A stretch of DNA of 64,000 bases from Linnemannia schmuckeri (GCA_029449235.1 JANATG010000007.1:248001-312000); one strand, 5' to 3'. Positions 1 to 12,616 are shown, counted from the stretch's first letter. Translations and numbers: made by a program. The notes: a model not told the origin generated them from the sequence alone.

Positions 1-653
1 GGAAGCGGGGTCAAGGGATGTATGGGCGACAATTTGATCGGGAGCATCCTGTACACGTCCAGTCCTCGTTTTCTACTACTTTTCTTTCTGTAACCTAGGG
101 GCGCGCGTCCCCTCTCGCTGTTTGTGGCATTGCCCTTTTTCTCTTCCTTTGCACCGAAGTCTCCGCCCAAACATTCGTCAGAATGACCTCAATATCGCCA
201 TATTAAGCACACACGTACCAATTTTTTTTTTGAAAAATGGTTCGAAAATCATTATCATCAGCGAATCAGGACGAAGGGTTGGAGAGCAACAGCCTAAGAA
301 TGGACAGGAGGCGGGCGAAGCATGCGTGTAAGCATGTTTTTATCTTTCTGATAATATGAAGACTATCAGTTTACAGAAGGTATGGTAGGGGAGGAGGAAG
401 GGGGTTTTTGTGGTTTGCAACGAAGTGAACCCAGATCACAGGAGAACATGTTTTGGGATTGTAGCATTCATTGACGAAAAGGAAATGGAGGTAGAAAAAA
501 GAATTGTAAAAAGCGTTGAGTCCCTTAATCAAAAGTCTCCCTACAGCCTCTCAAGTCAATTCAAGCTTGTCCTCCCCAGCCCCGTCACGTCGTATCCACT
601 TCCATTCAAGCCCATCCAACCCATCCCCATCTAACCCATCAACAACTACTATC
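1..653. other. Window edge, no confirmed gene
   Basis: The first ~90 bases are GC-richer and open in frame 1 up to a TAA at 91-93, so they could be the last exon of a gene entering from the left, but nothing recognisable is encoded. The remainder is AT-rich spacer that turns pyrimidine-rich from about 540. This gives a CT/CA-rich leader directly before the small ORF at 654, the leader style seen in front of other genes here. Confidence 0.3.
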
Positions 654-758
654 ATGAAGTCCGTTACCATTCTCGCCATCATCGTTGCCATAAATATCGC
701 CGCCGTTTTGGTCATGGCCGTCTCCAGTGCCTGTTCTGTTGGACCTCATAAATGTTAA
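654..758 (+). CDS. Possible secreted micro-peptide, 34 aa
   Basis: A short ORF follows a CT-rich leader ending in an A/C-rich stretch, the usual start context in this window. The 34 residues begin Met-Lys-Ser and run into a strongly hydrophobic core (residues 4-23) ending Ser-Ser-Ala, a good signal-peptidase site. The remaining eight residues are CSVGPHKC, so a cleaved product would carry a cysteine at each end. Either this is a real micro-peptide that could close into a disulfide loop, or it is the first exon or a truncated relic of a larger cysteine-rich secreted protein. A GTAATG donor-like site lies just past the stop. No family was recognised and chance occurrence cannot be excluded. Confidence 0.35.
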   Translation: MKSVTILAIIVAINIAAVLVMAVSSACSVGPHKC

Positions 759-1299
759 TCTAGGTAATGGTTCAAGTAGACAAATAAACACATCAAGGGC
801 TGGAAACCTGAAAAGGCCGGGTTCTTTTCGACTTAATGGGACGTTTATCACCAGACATTCAGTAGCAAAGGACCCGTTTCAACACCACGTTCCCTGCTTA
901 ATCTCAATTTCTGGCTTTATTTTGTTTTTTTTGTTTTTTGCTTCACATTTGCAATAAGAAATAAAACACCGCCCCTAACCCTAACATCTGTGGAATATAT
1001 GAGTAATATAGCGAGAGATGGAGAGAGAAAGGAACATGACACTTTGTATGGTACAAAAAAGACGAAAATTATTTTATTATTTTTATGTGCCAAAATGAGG
1101 GGATGTCTTCTCCATCGTCCAGGTAGGTATTTAAACTATCGAACCAAACAATATATAACAAAGATATGCAAAAGTATCTCCTTTTCACATTCCGGGGTGG
1201 GCGCGGTGTGTGGTATGACATAACACAGAAAAAAAGTAATAGGAGAGGGAAGGGGAGGGTGAATGAAGAGAGGAAAGGAGGACAAGAAAAAAAACCCCC
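759..1299. other. Spacer, P450 3' side
   Basis: No coding region is seen. It contains two tandem telomere-like hexamers (CCCTAACCCTAA) at about 976-987 and AT-rich DNA that is probably the 3' untranslated region of the minus-strand P450. Confidence 0.4.
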
Positions 1300-3667
1300 T
1301 TATGCCTCCTTCTTGGCAGGTGCGCTGCGGGAGGTAAAGATCAACCCCGAGGGGCAAGGATCGCCAATACGCGAGAGGAGGGCGCGATTCCTGTGCGAGG
1401 GGTCGATCATCTCGATCTTGGAATACCGGGAGACCATCAGGACACCGACTGTCTTTAGTTCTTGAATCGCCAAGAATCTTCCGGGGCATGCATGTCTATT
1501 CCGAGTCGAATCGTAAACCAAAAGAAATGACAAAGGTTAGTGCAAACTCTTATTAATACACCTGTATTTCATGCACAACAATGAGAGAGAGAAAAAGGAG
1601 CATGTAAACGTACCGGCCCATGCCAAAGGGGAGGTAATCAGTGGCAGCCTTCGTCGCAGCCTTGGCTTTACCCAAGAACCTGAAGGGCCTAAACTCGGCA
1701 GGGTCCTCCCCTTGGTACTCTTGGCTCTGATGCAAGGATCGAAGGTTAATAACCACCATTTGACCCTTTGCGATCCTCATGCCGTTCGAGAGCGTGACAG
1801 GCTTGCGTGCCAAATGCATCAAGTCGAGACGCGTCATCCGGTACCGGAAGATCTCTCGGACAAACGAGTCCATCTTGACCATCCGCTTCATCGCCGCCGC
1901 CGACAGGTCGCGATCGTGGGCCGGGTCCAACTCGGTACCGACAAACTCTTCCGCAGATGAAAACTCGCCAGACTGGAGCTTCTTTTGACGGAGCTCCTCT
2001 CGCTCGGCCTCGATCTGTCCTAGAACCTCCTGCTGCTCTTGGAACAACGGTTCATGGTACTCTGGGAAACAAGCCAAGTAATACATGAGATTGGTCGACG
2101 TGTCCGTAGTCGTATGAACAGACACCAAGATCAGGATCAACAAGTGTCCACACATATCCTCGAGGTCGATAAATCCATACTTGTCGTTATTGTCCAGCAA
2201 TCGCTGCATGATATCCAGGGGTCGGTCCCATTCGACACCATTCTCGTAGGCCTCGGCTTCCTGTCGACGACGCTCTTCAATCACAGGACCCGCGGCGTCG
2301 GTAAGAACCTTGATGTGTTTTTGAAGTGGGTTGAGGACTCCGTATTTAGTCTTGTTTTTCCATACGTGCCAAGGGTTCTTGCGGTTGTCGCGTCCAATGA
2401 CAATTCCGAAATCGTATGTGACCTAGTTAGAAGAATGAAGAAGCGTAACTTGATGTTAAAAAAATGTAGGATCCCTAGGTCTTACGAAATTATGGAGCAA
2501 TACACAAAAAAAATTGAAATAGAATTGTGAGGCGGTACCTGGATGAAGGTGTCGATGACAATGCGTTGCTGGGCGACCTCGGGACCCATAAAAACATTAG
2601 CCACTAGCAACAAGAAAATACAAGTTAAAAAGGTAGTTAAGTAACACAGAATCTGTGAGCAGCACTGTCACCATCACGACATCGCACATGCATGCATGCT
2701 TGATCTACAAGGAACAAATAAAGAACGACCCCAAGAGTCCTACTTACTGGCGTAGGCAATCATGTCCTGAACAATCTTGATTGGCTTCTCCACAACCTTA
2801 CCCTCACAATACCCCAGTTGTTCATTGACAACTCTCTCCAACTGCTCAACAATCCTGGGCGTGAATAACGGCAGATTGGGTGAAATGTTGTCCCTGACAA
2901 GGTCATGCGTAATTCGACTATCGATATCCTTATGACTCTTCAAAACGCTCATCAAGAACACTCGAACCCCCGTAAGGGTATCAATAGCATCGCCAAAGGA
3001 AAAGGCTTCGTTCATAAAAACTTCTCTGACCATTGGGCCGGAGATGACAGTCAGGTCTTGGTTGAGGGCCTTGAGGTTGAAGATGGGGCCGTATTCTTGT
3101 TCGCAGCGGATCAGGAATTCGTCTTGGTTTTCGTCGAGCTCTTTGTCGTGAGATGAGTCGCCTTTTCGGACAGGGATATTTGGGATTGACTACGTTGGAT
3201 GGAGAAAGGATGGATGGGGTTTATTCGTTCTCGTTAGTTGATTGTTTCGAGTTTAAGTGAATGAGGGTCAAGGAAGGGGCCGAAGGAAGGATCGGATGGG
3301 AAGAAGTGTTAAGGAGGTGCTGTTGATAGTAAAAGAACGAAGTGAGAAGGAATCGGTAGGAAAGAGTGGGGTAAATGTGAAACCGGGAAGTGACGATGTA
3401 GGGCGAAGGAACGGAGGCAGGGCAGCAGTAAAGAGCCTTTTTCTCATTTGTGGATGGTTTTTTTGGAGGTGAGACTATCACACTTAACCGCAAAAAAAAA
3501 GAATGGAAAGGGTTGTAAGGTGTGGATGGTGTTACCTTGTCATAGGGGTTGGAGGTCATCTTGATGGTGAGCAGAGCAGCAGAGGCGAGTCCGATTCCGA
3601 GCGGCACGGCGACCTTGAGGGCGTCGATGGGCATTGACGCCGAGTTGGCCGAGAGGAGTCCAATCAT
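1300..3667 (-). CDS. Cytochrome P450 monooxygenase (fungal microsomal type)
   Basis: Five exons (3667-3536, 3189-2748, 2603-2539, 2422-1614, 1495-1300) join in phase to give 547 residues, normal for a fungal CYP. An N-terminal hydrophobic segment (about residues 14-36) would anchor it in the ER membrane. The I-helix region reads VSVHTTTDTS, the ExxR motif is EIFR, and the haem-binding loop FGMGRHACPGRF is created exactly by joining exons 4 and 5, which confirms that intron and supplies the cysteine thiolate ligand. P450s of this class insert one oxygen atom into lipophilic substrates using electrons from a P450 reductase; the substrate cannot be read from sequence. No biosynthetic-cluster genes flank it, so a stand-alone catabolic or detoxifying role is as likely as secondary metabolism. 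Family call is firm, subfamily unknown. Confidence 0.93.
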
Positions 3668-3693
3668 TTTATTGTTTGTTGCTGTAAGGGTGG

Positions 3694-3716
3694 GTGAGTG
3701 AGTGAGTGAGTGAGTG
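3694..3716. repeat. (GTGA)n microsatellite in P450 5' leader
   Basis: About six uninterrupted GTGA tetramers sit 27-49 bp upstream of the P450 start codon, so they probably lie in its 5' untranslated leader. Confidence 0.85.
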
Positions 3717-4482
3717 CACGAGGGGGGTGGTGAGCGAGAGAGTGGGTGCTGTTACTGTTAGTGTTGATGTAGGTGTTGCGTAGGTTGCAGAGGAATAACA
3801 AAGAGGAGAAAGAAGAGTGTCCTGTTGTGGATGAAGTTGGTTGTCCTTGCCTTGTTTGTTGTGTTGAAGATGAAAAATGATGAGAAAAACAAATTGTGGA
3901 GTGGGGATTACGGAGCTATTTATTCTGTTTTTCTATTTTACAGTGTATATTTTTTTTTTTTTTTATTTTACCTTTATTTTGTTTGTCCGCATCAGTCTAA
4001 ATGCGATAGAGTTCAACACAATAAGTGGTCTGGGGGAAAGGGGCGAGAATGAACAGTGTAAACAACAGGATGTTGTGAACTACAATCTTACAAAAAGCAC
4101 ACGAGTTAATGAGAAATGGTTCGGATGCAAGGAGGATTATCCGCTGCTTTTGCCACTGGAGCAACAAGTAATGCATGTTTGTCGATGATGATGATAGGTG
4201 ATGAATGATGGCTGTCTATTGTTTTCCGAGGGAGGAGGGTATCTTTTTGTTTGCTTTTGCTTGTTCAGCCCAGTCGTGTCTTACCACGTCTCTCTCTCTC
4301 CCTCCGTCCTTCCCTTTGCTCGCTTTTCTCCGGCCCGGCCCTTGAGCGCCAAGTGTCAATTCAATCCCAATCGACTTTTTAGCACAGGACAATGGAACAG
4401 GACAGGACAGGACAGGTCTCAAGACTTTTTTTTCGTCCGAAATGGCTCAACCCACTAGTACCAGTAGTAGCCATTTACAAAA

Positions 4483-4490
4483 AACCGGTT
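4483..4490. promoter_or_regulatory. AACCGGTT palindrome (Grainyhead/CP2-type site)
   Basis: Perfect eight-base palindrome preceded by an A-run. AACCGGTT is the known consensus of CP2/Grainyhead transcription factors, which occur in fungi as well as animals. It lies about 0.8 kb upstream of the P450 start. Function is inferred from the motif and from a second copy at 5040. Confidence 0.35.
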
Positions 4491-5039
4491 AACAAAAAAA
4501 AAGTTTGGGAAAATCGCAGTTAAGTAACCCTGTCTTCTCTCGTAGTCAACTGGAAGAAAAGGAGGTCAGCCCTTCATTTTCTCTTTGCTTGCCTTTGACT
4601 GTGCGACTGACTTCATCACCCACTCATCATCATCATCATCCTCCGCGGCTGCGTTTTGCATGCCGGCTGAACAAGGGGGAGATGAAGACTGTGCTTGCGC
4701 TTGGCTGCGCTTGAATTCTTTTCCATTTTTGAACTCTCACGCTTCTTGGCCTTTTGTACAGCAGATGAAAAAAAAGGAGGGAAGGATATTGCGAGGTAAA
4801 AAAGAAGAGTAAGGAGACAATGACAAAAGCAAAACCGAAAAGCAAAGCAACCCTCTTTTGGAATTACTCCAACTCCCTCATTCAAATCAACCCCTTTCAC
4901 TCGCTCTCGCCTGTCAAAAAATCATAGGTGAACATACAAAATTGGAATTAGCAAGGGGGTAGGTAGGTAGAGAAGGGAGGTGGGGGGTGCGGATTGGACA
5001 GAAATCAGATCCATTGCTTGCTTGCTTGGCTTGTCAAAA

Positions 5040-5047
5040 AACCGGTT
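5040..5047. promoter_or_regulatory. Second AACCGGTT palindrome
   Basis: Same palindrome as at 4483, again preceded by an A-run so that AAAAAACCGGTT is shared by both copies. It is about 1.4 kb upstream of the P450 start. Binding is inferred only. Confidence 0.35.
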
Positions 5048-7553
5048 TGCTCAATTGTCATGGCTTGGAGGCTCATGGGGTTCATGTAATGCACTTAGTT
5101 CCCCCGGGGATATTAGCGAGAATGAGAAATGAGAAAAGTAGACCTGAACGAAGTGCATGAATGAGAAAGAAGCCTTCTAGTATTCTTTCCTGCGCAGGCT
5201 GCAAGAAGAAAAAAAAGGCGATCACGCATCCTATCCACCCGCCGTTGCCAATCATCATCCTCCTTTATCGAATGTCCATTTGCTCCATTACTATCTGCTG
5301 TAAAATGCAAAGTGACGGCGCCAAGGAGAAGATAAAATGGTGTCGTTTTTAAGAATGGATTAAAGGATATTGATCGTGAACGGCAACTTCTTCTCGGTGT
5401 TGTTTTTCTCACACTCCTTGTGTATGCATCCAAGCGACAAATAAAGCAAAAGCAACAATAGCGAAAAAGGCGTTTGTTGGAGTGTGGGAGTGGATATGAT
5501 GGGAATAGCAACAATAACAAAACAATCGCAAAACAAGGCAACAAACGAATCGATCAAACTCCTCATCGACATGCACCCATATCCTAACATCATCGCAAAC
5601 AACATGAATTTGCTCTTTATGATGGGAAGCACTAGACGCGCGTTATATTTTTATCCGGATGTGAGAGCCACAGGGTTGACAAAATGCAAGGCTGACATTG
5701 GACTGGCAGGGTCCCCTGTGTATGATACATTACCTCCGCTCCAAATTTGCATTGATGCATGCAAGATGGAGAGGATGTTAGACTAGACAGAGACAGTGTA
5801 CGTTACTATCTGTACCCACGACCCATTCCTTTCCTTCAGAGCAGTTTTCGGTAAAGTGTCGATCTTCATCCTCTCATCTCCAAGCCTCATATCGCATTTT
5901 TTGCACAAAAAAGTAAGATCTCGTTCAACGAAGGATCGACAGCTACACTTTTCTTGATGTGAAAAAAAAGCGAAAATCTTTTTGTTGGGAAAAAACATAA
6001 GCAAGGTTATCTCGTTATTGGTTTTATTTGTTGGCAGCGCAACAACAACAATAACAACAACCCTGGCCATGCTAAACGGCGTTATGCTTTTTGATTGTCT
6101 CTATGTTGTCTATTTGTTGTCTGTTATTGTCATTTGTTGTTTGTTATTGTCGTTTGTTGTTGTCCAGTTGTTCATGCTCATGTCAAAAAAGCTCAGACAA
6201 CAAGTTCAGACTCCAAAAACTATACAAAAAAATAAAAGAAGTGCCCCATGTCAGGCCCATTATTCTCACTCCGCAAAAACAAAAAACAAACAAACCGGAA
6301 TATCGACGCCAAATCAAACCTCTGCTATCCTATGGCTGGTCCTATCCCTTCCACCCCTTCTTCTCTTCTGTCTCTACTTTGCATTTGCGTAGCATTCAGC
6401 AAACGCACACTAGCTAAATTTAAAAATGCTGCGCTCCAATTTCCCTTCCATTCGCTTGCCTGGTCTTGACAAAACACCGTTCCGTCCATGTTCATGGGCC
6501 ATCCATACCCCAAGGATCAGTCGGTTGTCTGCGCGTGTGCGCTGTGCACCATCTATCGACTCTTCTACCCTCCCCAGTACAAAACAAACAAACAACAACT
6601 CCAAAAGCAAGGCGCAAAAAAAAAATGCACGGTGCACGGTACAGCGCAAATTTACAAACACCGCAAGGCGCGACTTGAAGCAACAAGCAAGCAAACAAAC
6701 AAGCAAGCAAGCCCCGTCCGTACAGTACAGTAGCTCTACCCCCGCACCATATATCAAGCTTGTTTTTTTTGGATTGCACTGCATTTGAGCTCCCCCTTTC
6801 GTCTTTCTTTTCCTACTTTTCCCACTTGTGAAAAAACCTGTTTTTGTAGTCAACGAGCCAAAAACAAGCCTGGGTTGGCTTTCTTGTCATATATGACGCA
6901 CACACACACATACACACACACTCCCTACATATCTTCACCTACATCATTCATTCCTCATATGTTGGCTAAACGTTGGTATTGGCTGTCGCGTTTGCGTTTG
7001 TCTACGTTGGTGTGGCTTTTGTTTTTTTCTAGACTTTTTTATTTTTCCCTTTTGTCTTGTCTTTCCTTTCTCTGGCTTTGTTACTTCTTGGCTTTCGCTT
7101 GTCCCTTGAGAAACAGCCGTTCCGCAGAACCTTTGAAGAAAATTGTGCAAATGCTGTTATTTATTTTTGGTATTTTTGGTTGGATATGGTCAGAGTAAAG
7201 TACGTGTGCAACACGTATATGGATATATAAAAAAGAAGTGCTTCAAACAATCGCTGTCCTTGTAACGACGGTGAGAACTCCAGGACGAGTCCCCACTGGT
7301 CTACAAAGGAACCTTGTGAAATAAGGAGAAAGGTAGCCAAGGTGAATAAACAAAAAAAGGGGAATAATAAAAGACAAGGGCAAAAAAAAAAGAGAAAGAC
7401 TACAGCGATTCAGGGGGTGTGATTGGCGGCTATTGGCTTTTCGCAGGCACTTGCAAAAACACTTTTACAACCGCAAGAAAAAAAAAAGCAACGAAAGCAT
7501 GACGGCAACGTAAACATCGCCGTCATAAAAGAGACGAAAGTGACCTAGCCCAC

Positions 7554-10500
7554 CTAGAGAAAGGCAGGCTTGATCATGGTGGCGTCGCGCAATTGCTTCT
7601 GATCACGGATAGTAAATACTTTTCCGGGTTCAGGGCCCTTGGGCTGACGGATCGGGTATATCAAGTTACCGCCCGGAACTCCGTTGACACCTCCGGCGGC
7701 ATCAAACACCATCGACTTGCGGTACAACGAACGTGTGGGCGAGATCGACCCCGTCGACCGGGTTGTCGATGGGTTATAGGTGGATGATGACCCGGTGGTC
7801 GAAGATGTTGTTGTTGTGGTCGTTGTTGTGTAGGTCGCTGAAGCACCAGCAGCGGAAGGAAGGTCGGGGAGTGGGCTTCGGGGCTTGTAGATGGGGCTCT
7901 CAGAGCGAAGAGAGCCTCGTCCAGCAAACGACATTGGTCGTTGCTATTAGGTTGAATGATAGTAATCGAAATGAGATAGGATGAATTAGTATCCGTTATT
8001 CAAAGGACGAGACCCACAACAAAAGAGACGTGGGTAGTAAGTAATACCTTTGTAGGGGTGCCAGGAGTGGCGGTGAGGGAGACGGCAGAGTCGAGAACAG
8101 AGGCAGGAGGGGCGGTCTTCATAATGATGAGGCGGCGAAGGTTGCCCTCTCCTTCGGTGTAGTGGTGCAGAGACAGCTTGTCTGCGATTAAGTGCAAGAT
8201 CCTGCGCTGACGGGCGCTCAGGTTCTCGGGGAAGATCATGTCGTCTTTGGTGGCATCGCCTCGGAACATGAGCAGGCGGTCATAAAACGCAAGCGTCTCT
8301 CCGTCATTCAGATCCAGTTGGTTCAAGTTTGCTACGAGCAAGGAAGCATTGCAGGTGAACGCAAGTAAAAAACCCCAATTGATCACGTTAGCGTGCTTTG
8401 CTTGCTTGATGGCCTGTATTTGTACTACATCACACATCACACTGCCGACGATGCATGTTCTGATCGAGCATGGTGCATGGTCTTGGAGGGAGTACAAAAA
8501 AAAGAAAGAGAGACTTACCGATAGACTCGTCCCGATCCAACAGACTGCGTCCTGAATCGCGTCGCTCCAGGAGGGCGGCAGAGGCACGGTTACGAGTGCG
8601 GTCAAACTCACGGCTCTGCAGCTCCATCAATTCACGCTGACGTTCCTGACGCTCCTGCTGTTGCTGCTGCTGCTCCAACAGTTGAGCCTCCATAATCTCC
8701 ATTTCCCGGCGTTGGAGTGCCTCCTGAGCAGCCAAGGCAGCAGCAGCGGCCTTCTCCTGATCTCTCTTCTCCTGCTCGGCCGCAGGCATCACTTTCTTGT
8801 ACTCGACCCTCAACTTACGTCCCGAGACCTCGAATCCATTGACAGACTGGAAAACCATATCGGCCTCCTCTGCAGTGCGGTAGTTAGCAAAGGCTAGACC
8901 GCGGAAGATGCCATTGTCAAAGTGATAGTTAAAAGCATAGGGCTTGGGGATATCGAGGTTGTCGAGGATCGCCAAGAGAGAGTCGCGCTTGACCGAGAAT
9001 GGAATGTTCTTAATGACGATTGCGGTCGGGATGGTGTCGACGTGTTCTTCTCCCCCCAATTGCTGGGGCATGGGCTGCTGCATATGCATAGGAGGCTGCT
9101 GGTAGGGCTGAGGCTGGAACTGGCCGAGGAGGGGCCCAGGCTGCATCATGGGCTGGTAAGCATAGGCTTGGTGCTGATAGTACTGTGACTGTCGGGGATC
9201 CTGCTGGAGCACAGGCGACTGGATGGGCGAAGCCTGAGGAGGGCTCCAGTTCTGAGAGCGATGGCCATGCATATACATTAACATCATATTGTGGAGGAGT
9301 GAAGGGTGTGATATGGATGAGAGCAAAAGAGAGAGAGAGAAATGTGGGTCACGAGAAGCGCGTGGTAAGGATGGACATGATATGGTTTCGAGTAGTGATA
9401 GAGCGGAGCATTGAATGGGTTGGATGGGAGGATGGAAAGGTAGAAGATGGAAAGAAAAGGAAAGGTACATTAGTTGATTGTTTTGACTTTTGCCACGAGA
9501 ATAAACAAAAGGCAGCGATGATAAGGAAGGAAAGGAAGGAAGGAAGAAAAGGAATGGAGTAGAAGAGATCAAGACGGGAAAAGGGAAAGGGACGAATGAA
9601 CGATAGACCATGGACCATTTTCGACCATGGGCCATGCACCATGCACCCTGACTGGACTGAAATACGCAGATATGCAGAAGAGAATACTTTTTTGATCCAA
9701 TTTGCCCGACGAAAAGGCTGAGCGGGAAGAAAAAAAAGGAAGGAGCAAAGAGAAGGGGATGGATGGCACGAATGGCAGCGTGGAATGGACGATTGGGTGA
9801 TACAAGAAAAAACAAGTCGCCTGTCAAAAAGGGCTGGCTGGGACAGGGGGCATATGTTTTCCTTTGTTGCAGCAGCGGGAATAAAATAGGGACAAAGGCC
9901 AAAGGAAAAAGGGACCAAGGAAAGAGGCGAATGAAGGACAAAGGGATGGAAAGAAAGGGAAGGAAGAAGGGCTCATTCTCTCATTTGTGAATGCACTTGT
10001 GAATGGGACAGTACAGTACACCATCTCTCATATACACCCAAACCATGTCCTTCCTGTACACTGCCTGACAAACAGACAAACACCAAACCCTATCTCATTC
10101 GTTGATGCTGTAGTTTGTCCCCCTTTCCATTTGTTTGCTCCTCTTGTTGTTGTTGTCCTTCTTGTTGATTGTCTTGTGCCCCTTCCCACCTGCCAGCCAA
10201 CATCCCTTCCTTCTATCCCACAGACGGACTAAACCACAAATCGCACATCTTCCTCTGCCTCCCCTGACTCCTTCATTCCTGTGGCTATTTCCTCCAATGC
10301 CATATTTCCATCCTTCTTCTCCTTGTATCACTTTCTCTATACCGATGCCAATGCCATTGCCAATGCGATTGCCCAACAGTAACCCTTGATCAAAAAAGAA
10401 ATAGAAATCGAATATATGCCCCTCTGTGCTTCCGTCAGGTAGACAGCCAGCCCTGACAGCCCAGCCAGCCTTATCCGTCTATCCTCCCATGTGTCCATGT

Positions 10501-11127
10501 GTTGAGAAAAATAAAAGAGGGAGCACAAAATAAGAGCACACACAGGCACACAAAACACTAAAAAAATAACACTTTTTGTGCAGACAAAAGATCCCATCCC
10601 ACACCTTTCAAAAGAAAAGAAACACATAGAAAACTCAAAACACACAACAACGACGACCCAGGGAAAAACAAGGCACTTTTCACAAACAAAGCCAACCCAT
10701 CCCCTCCCTGTCCCTTCCTCTTTCCGTTGACTTCGTCAGCTGAGCTATGACGGACACTGAAAAAAGGAAAAAAGAAACTTACCACACTGGCGAGGGACAT
10801 GCGATTCGACTGTCGCTTGGCGTTCATGCTCTGACTTCCATTGTTCATTCCCATGCTGTTGCGCTGAGACTGGTAGCCTGGGGTAGTATTACCACCACCA
10901 CCGTTTCCAGAAACAGTGCTATGACCATTGGTGCCCTTGCGTGTCAGGGGGCTGGTTGGAGCGCGCTCAGATCCGTACTGAGAGTAGCGGCGTTGATGCT
11001 GCTGGTACTGGTGCTGGTGCGGATGCTGTTGGTACTGCTGTTGGTGGTGGTGGTCGATCGGGGAGACGGGACCGTTATCCCTGAGGGACATTGCGTCAAA
11101 GGACATGTCGAGTTGGTTGGTCGTCAT
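7554..11127 (-). CDS. RRM + R3H RNA-binding protein, Pin4/Cip2-like
   Basis: Four exons (11127-10783, 9251-8519, 8331-8048, 7943-7554) join in phase to give 583 residues. The N-terminus is Gln/His/Ser-rich. An RRM follows at about residues 190-270, with RNP2-like IVIKNI and RNP1-like RGLAFANY. Next is a Gln/Arg-rich coiled stretch ending in RDESI, then an R3H domain (about 372-432) and a Ser/Thr/Pro-rich tail. RRM followed by R3H is the hallmark of the Pin4/Cip1/Cip2 group, cytoplasmic proteins tied to mRNA stability under stress and cell-cycle control in yeasts. The first intron is about 1.5 kb, unusually long for this genome. The frame of exon 2 stays open well upstream of its acceptor, so an alternative start around 9289 (MMLMYMHG) is possible. 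Confidence 0.88.
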
Positions 11128-12616
11128 AATAATTGTAATAAAAAACGGTGTGTCGGGTAGTTCTTTTTTGGGTTTTGCTTTTTTGAAAGAAGCAAAAAGG
11201 GATCAAGTGCGTTTTTTTTTAGAAGGATAACAAAAGGTTTGGCAAGGTGGTGGATGGGTATACAATAAGTGAACAAAGACAAGCAGAAAAGAAGAAGCAA
11301 TTGAAGCTGAAGTAGTATGTCGTTGAAGAAAGGAACAAGAAAAGGTGTGAGAATAGCACTCGACTATCAGGCTGGCATGTAAAAAAAGGTTGGTGGCGTT
11401 TGTTTCGGAGTCGGGTGGACTCGCTCTGATATATTTTTTTGGGTGGTGGTAGCGATGGTAGCACTGCTTTGTTTTGTTGTTGCTGATGAGAACGAAGGAA
11501 AAAGAAAGAGGATGGTAGTTATGTACAAAGAGGTTGGTGATGGAGATGTTTTTTTTGGCTGTTGTTTGTCAAGAATATGAAGAGAAGAAACGTTTAGAGA
11601 GGGAGATATAGAAAGTGAACAAGAAGACGAAGAAGGAAGCTTAGTTCGTTAACATAGGTAGGTAACAATAGAGAAGAGGACGAAGAAGGAAACAGGCGTG
11701 AAAAGGGAGAATGACAATATGAGAATACACAAGGAGGGCGTTGGGATGGAAGGGGAGAAAAGGGAAGAGGAAGAAGGGTGACGAAGAGAGAAAGAACGAA
11801 AGGGGAAGAAGAGAAGGATGATGGAAAGAAGAAAGAGAAAGGAGAAAAAGAACGATAAAAAAAAACACAATTTATAACGCCCAGGAAACGAATCTTTTTT
11901 AGCGTAGAAGGAAGGCAGTAGAGTGCACGAGGCAGAAGAAAAAAAAATAAGGAAGAGGCTGGGCACACAGGGAAGAGAACCATGCAAAAAATAAGAGGCA
12001 GAGAAAGGTCCATGGGTCATCAGGGCAGGGGGGACACACAGACTGAGAGCACTTTTTTTCTTTTTTGTTCCTTGTTCGTTGCTTGTCTGTTACTGCTGTC
12101 AATTCAACATAAACAAAAGGCAAAGAAGGGGCAGACGAGCAAAAGGAGAGGGGAAGGAACTGGCACTTGTTCATTCATCTAAGTACGCCCCTTTCTTTGT
12201 TTGTTCATATCTTGTAAACCACCATCGTCAATATAATAAGGATGGAGAGCATATACATATCCAATGCATATATGTGTATGCCACAGCCATAAGACAGTAG
12301 CGACCGTAATACTTCTAGCCTACCCCACCACATTCAATTGCGAAAAAAAGAGGGGTCAACACAGGCAACACAGGCAACACAAGCAACACAAGCAACACAG
12401 GCAAGCAGGCATGTCCATGGTCCCTTTCTCGCTTTGTCTGTGCCCCTTTTTTCTGTGCTGTTCCCTGTCCATTTTGTATGAAATGCGATTGCAGTCAATA
12501 CATGTCACGTGCAGACCAAGCACTACAGTCCGCTGCGAAAAAAAAAATCCTTTGAAGAAAAAATCAAAACAAGTTTGCCTCTAATCCATCCTTCACACCA
12601 CATCACACTACACACA
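11128..12616. other. Spacer between divergent genes
   Basis: No gene seen. The left side is the promoter/leader of the RRM/R3H gene, purine-rich on the plus strand and so CT-rich on the coding strand. The right side leads into NAC-alpha with a CA-rich leader. One 9-bp tandem repeat is present. Confidence 0.55.
12358..12402. repeat. 9-bp tandem repeat, five copies
   Basis: Five consecutive units of AACACAGGC or AACACAAGC (third and fourth copies carry A in place of the first G) lie about 215 bp upstream of the NAC-alpha start. Confidence 0.9.

Larger units (their letters stand above)
3668..7553. other. 3.9 kb gene-free spacer
   Basis: No convincing coding region on either strand. The left part is the promoter side of the P450 and the right end is the 3' side of the RRM/R3H gene. 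It holds a GAGT run, two AACCGGTT palindromes, a short GGACA tandem near 4399-4415, a CA-rich tract around 6898-6922, and many homopolymer A and T runs. Apparent ORFs are low-complexity Lys/Asn/Phe/Ser products with no domain signal. Confidence 0.6.

Noticed and set aside
973..990. Telomere or interstitial telomeric repeat
   Set aside because: Only two CCCTAA units are present, within chance expectation, with ordinary genes on both sides.
8430..9941. A single 503-residue minus-strand protein
   Set aside because: It is exon 2 of the RRM/R3H gene plus read-through of intron DNA at both ends. The upstream part is Phe/Pro/Ser-rich polypyrimidine translation, and the downstream part runs past a GTAAGT donor.
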